Origin: an uncultured Collinsella sp.
Lineage (GTDB): Bacteria; Actinomycetota; Coriobacteriia; Coriobacteriales; Coriobacteriaceae
Reading direction: 5' to 3'
NCBI GenBank assembly: GCA_900556675.1
Contig: USQE01000052.1
Span: 1-7,234, forward strand
Length of the DNA: 7,234 nucleotides
Part shown: piece by piece, positions 5,819 through 7,234 of the stretch
Numbering within the stretch: the first letter of the stretch is position 1
How the letters are laid out: each line of letters starts with the position of its first letter
The notes under the pieces: generated by a model
The model's input: the letters and a program-made list of their open reading frames with translations, nothing else
Databases searched by the model: none
What the model was told of the DNA's origin: nothing
Made by a program: the position numbers and the translations under genes

Positions 5819-6113
5819 CCCTCAGTACCTCCCTGCATCGTGCAAGCACGGCTTCGATTTTCTCCTCGCTATCGACCGCCGAAAAAACTTCAAAACCCAA
5901 CGCACGCAATAGCCCTTGCACATAAAGCTGCCGCTTGCGTTCCGTTTTCCCCGGCTTCTTCATCTCTACAAAAATCACCTTTGCGCCGGGAAGAAGAATG
6001 ATCCTATCAGGGACACCGGAGAAACCGGGGCTTTCAAACTTCAGACACCGGACGCCGTTGCCCAGCTTCTGGACGCCGGTTCTCAGTTTATTTTCGTAAT
6101 AGGATTCAAGCAT
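5796..6113 (-). CDS. VRR-NUC domain nuclease
   Basis: 105 residues, a stand-alone VRR-NUC domain of the PD-(D/E)XK superfamily, as usual in phages. The active site is visible: GVPDRIILL (33-41, Asp36), then FVEMKKPG (48-55, Glu50 and Lys52), with Gln62 in the following helix (KTERKRQLY). An early Glu (Glu3 or Glu7) completes the usual pattern. Relatives cut branched or flapped DNA, and phage copies are linked with replication and recombination. The start is the ATG at 6113, with AAGGAGG 6 bases upstream. It is the first gene after the 267-base non-coding region, so its promoter should lie there, but I see no strong one; a candidate TTGAAC/TACTTT pair near 6233-6262 has two TGTAACA repeats in its 17-base spacer and is weak. 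Its end overlaps the helicase start. Confidence 0.92.
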   Translation of the reverse strand: MLESYYENKLRTGVQKLGNGVRCLKFESPGFSGVPDRIILLPGAKVIFVEMKKPGKTERKRQLYVQGLLRALGFEVFSAVDSEEKIEAVLARCREVLRDEGFLPA

Positions 6114-6175
6114 TTAGGTCCTCCTTGTCGGTAACGGTTGTAACGTTTTTGACCCTATTTTCTATAATTCCCTAC

Positions 6176-6210
6176 GCGTATAGGCGCTATGGCGGATAAC
6201 GCCCATACGC
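6176..6210 (-). promoter_or_regulatory. 15-bp hairpin in the non-coding region before the nuclease gene
   Basis: In minus-strand RNA, GCGTATGGGCGTTAT pairs base for base with ATAGCGCCTATACGC around a five-base CCGCC loop. Two of the 15 pairs are G-U; in plus-strand RNA those positions would be A-C mismatches. No U run follows, so it is not a standard terminator. It is flanked by AT-rich sequence and the repeats described separately. It could be a leader RNA element, or part of an origin where the helicase or a replication protein acts. Confidence 0.55.
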
Positions 6211-6241
6211 CCTTTATTACAGGTATTCAATAGAAAAAGTA

Positions 6242-6374
6242 TGTTACAATGTTACAAAGTTCAAAAAGCCCTTGAAATACGGGCTTTTTCGCTGTAACGT
6301 CTGCTGTAACGTTTTTGTTACAGTGTTACACCGTTCTGCGCTTGTAACATCCAGTGTTACAGCAGAATGTTACA
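6242..6374. repeat. Cluster of nine TGTTACA/TGTAACR repeats, candidate iterons or operators
   Basis: Seven-base units occur at 6242, 6250, 6316, 6324, 6355 and 6368 as TGTTACA, and at 6293, 6305 and 6343 in the opposite sense as TGTAACG or TGTAACA. A further TGTAACG lies outside at 6139-6145. Spacings include 8 bases (6242/6250, 6316/6324) and 12-13 bases (6293/6305, 6343/6355/6368). Two inverted pairs stand out: CTGTAAC-GTTTTT-GTTACAG at 6304-6323 and TGTAACA-TCCAG-TGTTACA at 6343-6361. They start 7 bases past the stop of the VapE-type gene. Repeats of this kind beside a primase-helicase gene suggest a replication origin; a repressor operator array is the alternative. Confidence 0.7.
6263..6289 (-). 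terminator. Intrinsic terminator after the VapE-type gene
   Basis: AAAAAGCCC (6263-6271) and GGGCTTTTT (6281-6289) form a perfect 9-bp stem around a 9-base loop. The A and T runs make it work in either direction, but the only gene converging on it is the VapE-type gene 91 bases upstream on the minus strand. It lies inside the repeat cluster, with two repeats on one side and seven on the other, and implies that the nuclease-helicase operon has its own promoter or depends on read-through. Confidence 0.75.
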
Positions 6375-6380
6375 GCCTTT

Positions 6381-7234
6381 TCATGCCCGGACAAAGCCGC
6401 GCTGCACACTGTATGGGCCTACCCGGATGACCGTACCAGACCGCTTCCAGCCGTCCAGCCGCGCCAGAATGGCGTTGATTTCCCGCGTGTCAGCGGGCTT
6501 CATTTCCCGGACATTCCCGTTGAACAGCTCACACCAAACTTCCACGGCGGCGATACGGTCACGGTCCACAAGCTCAAGCTCCTGCCCATCCGGCGTCCGT
6601 GTAGCTCCGCACCAGTAATCCCGCCGCCTGTCGATGGGCCATTTCGCCCAGTCAACCGGCACCTGCTTTTCAACGAATGCGGCAATAAGACCCTCACGGG
6701 CGGACACCTCGCGGTGCTCCTCCTGCTTGATCTTCGCCTCTTGCTCCACGTCACCGGAGAGGTACAGCGATTCGCCAGCCTGCCAGCGGGCCTTCGCCTC
6801 CGCCCACAGTTGGTCAATAACGTCGTCGGTCAGGTCGCGCCACACGGTTTTGGCGTGCGGCTGCTCGCCCACGTCCACGGGCCAGAAACGCCGGTTGCCG
6901 GTCGTATCCTGAAGAAAGTCCGTCGTATTGGTGGAGCCGAAGAACACGCACTGCCGGGGCAGCTCCGAGACGTGACGGCCATACGCTGCGCGGTAGCGGT
7001 CGGCACGCAGGGAGAGGAACTGCTTGATGCGGGCGACGTCAGTCTTGCGGAATGCGTCCAGCTCTGACACTTCCACCAGCCACACACCCTGAAGCAGCTC
7101 TGATGCGTCCTTGCCCTCAAACGTCCGAATGGAATCATTGAACCAGCCACGGGACATTTTATCCAGCAGGGTACTTTTGCCGATGCCCTGCGGCCCGGCG
7201 AGGATGACCATGTTGTCGTACTTGTAGCCGGGGA
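6381..7234 (-). CDS. VapE-family primase-helicase, 5' end beyond the right window edge
   Basis: 283 residues of the C-terminal part are visible; the frame stays open to the right edge, so the ATG at 7211 is internal. Just before it, PGYKYDN leads into the family sequence VILAGPQGIGKST, with Walker A at about 7196-7170. Walker B is WLVEVSELDAF, in the usual VapE form. FFGSTNTTDFL (sensor I) is followed by DTTGNRRFWPVDV, whose arginines should act in trans in a hexamer. The remainder, about 150 residues, is the helical C-terminal region. VapE proteins are SF3-like helicases, often with an N-terminal primase domain, that start replication in phages and phage satellites. The missing part would show whether a primase is present. 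A terminator and the repeat cluster follow the stop. Confidence 0.93.
   Translation of the reverse strand, partial: PGYKYDNMVILAGPQGIGKSTLLDKMSRGWFNDSIRTFEGKDASELLQGVWLVEVSELDAFRKTDVARIKQFLSLRADRYRAAYGRHVSELPRQCVFFGSTNTTDFLQDTTGNRRFWPVDVGEQPHAKTVWRDLTDDVIDQLWAEAKARWQAGESLYLSGDVEQEAKIKQEEHREVSAREGLIAAFVEKQVPVDWAKWPIDRRRDYWCGATRTPDGQELELVDRDRIAAVEVWCELFNGNVREMKPADTREINAILARLDGWKRSGTVIRVGPYSVQRGFVRA

Noticed and set aside
6139..6168. Plus-strand promoter using the perfect TATAAT at 6163-6168
   Set aside because: The only -35-like sequence is poor and at 18-19 bases, and no plus-strand gene follows that could use it.
6242..6374. The heptamer cluster as a CRISPR array
   Set aside because: The repeats are only seven bases long, occur in both orientations and have irregular 1-36-base gaps, unlike CRISPR repeats and spacers.

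Overview
The window is part of a tailed-phage genome or prophage, most likely from a low-to-mid GC Firmicute of the Clostridia (gut Oscillospiraceae/Lachnospiraceae type). This rests on the protein families present, the strong AGGAGG-type ribosome binding sites before nearly every gene, and the tight gene packing. Host assignment is inference. Every gene I can support lies on the minus strand, so the order of transcription is right to left.

Replication side (7234 to about 4436): the window opens inside a VapE-family primase-helicase gene whose 5' end is beyond the right edge. A 267-base non-coding stretch (6114-6380) follows. It holds nine copies of TGTTACA/TGTAACR, a symmetric terminator hairpin and a separate 15-bp hairpin, and is a candidate replication origin or operator. 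Next come a VRR-NUC nuclease, a SNF2-type helicase and a RinA/ArpU-like late regulator, with overlapping or nearly overlapping ends.

Switch region (3941-3757): 185 non-coding bases carry a good sigma-70 type promoter (TTAACA, 17 bases, TATCAT). Its predicted start coincides with the first base of a 16-bp stem that encloses two small hairpins, followed by a 13-bp hairpin. The wobble pairs form only in minus-strand RNA, so this looks like a structured leader of the late transcript.

Late side (3756 to 1): a DUF4417 protein of unknown function is translationally coupled to a papain-fold, Tox-PL-like protein. A 53-residue lysine-rich protein follows, then a protein joining an unrecognised N-terminal domain to a JAB/MPN-like metallopeptidase domain through a glycine-rich linker. 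The terminase small and large subunits come last, and the large subunit runs off the left edge. The Tox-PL-like and JAB-like proteins share a Gly-Arg motif (GGRGG.S...GF). The main point of interest is this cassette of effector-like enzymes between the late regulator and the packaging genes, behind a structured leader.
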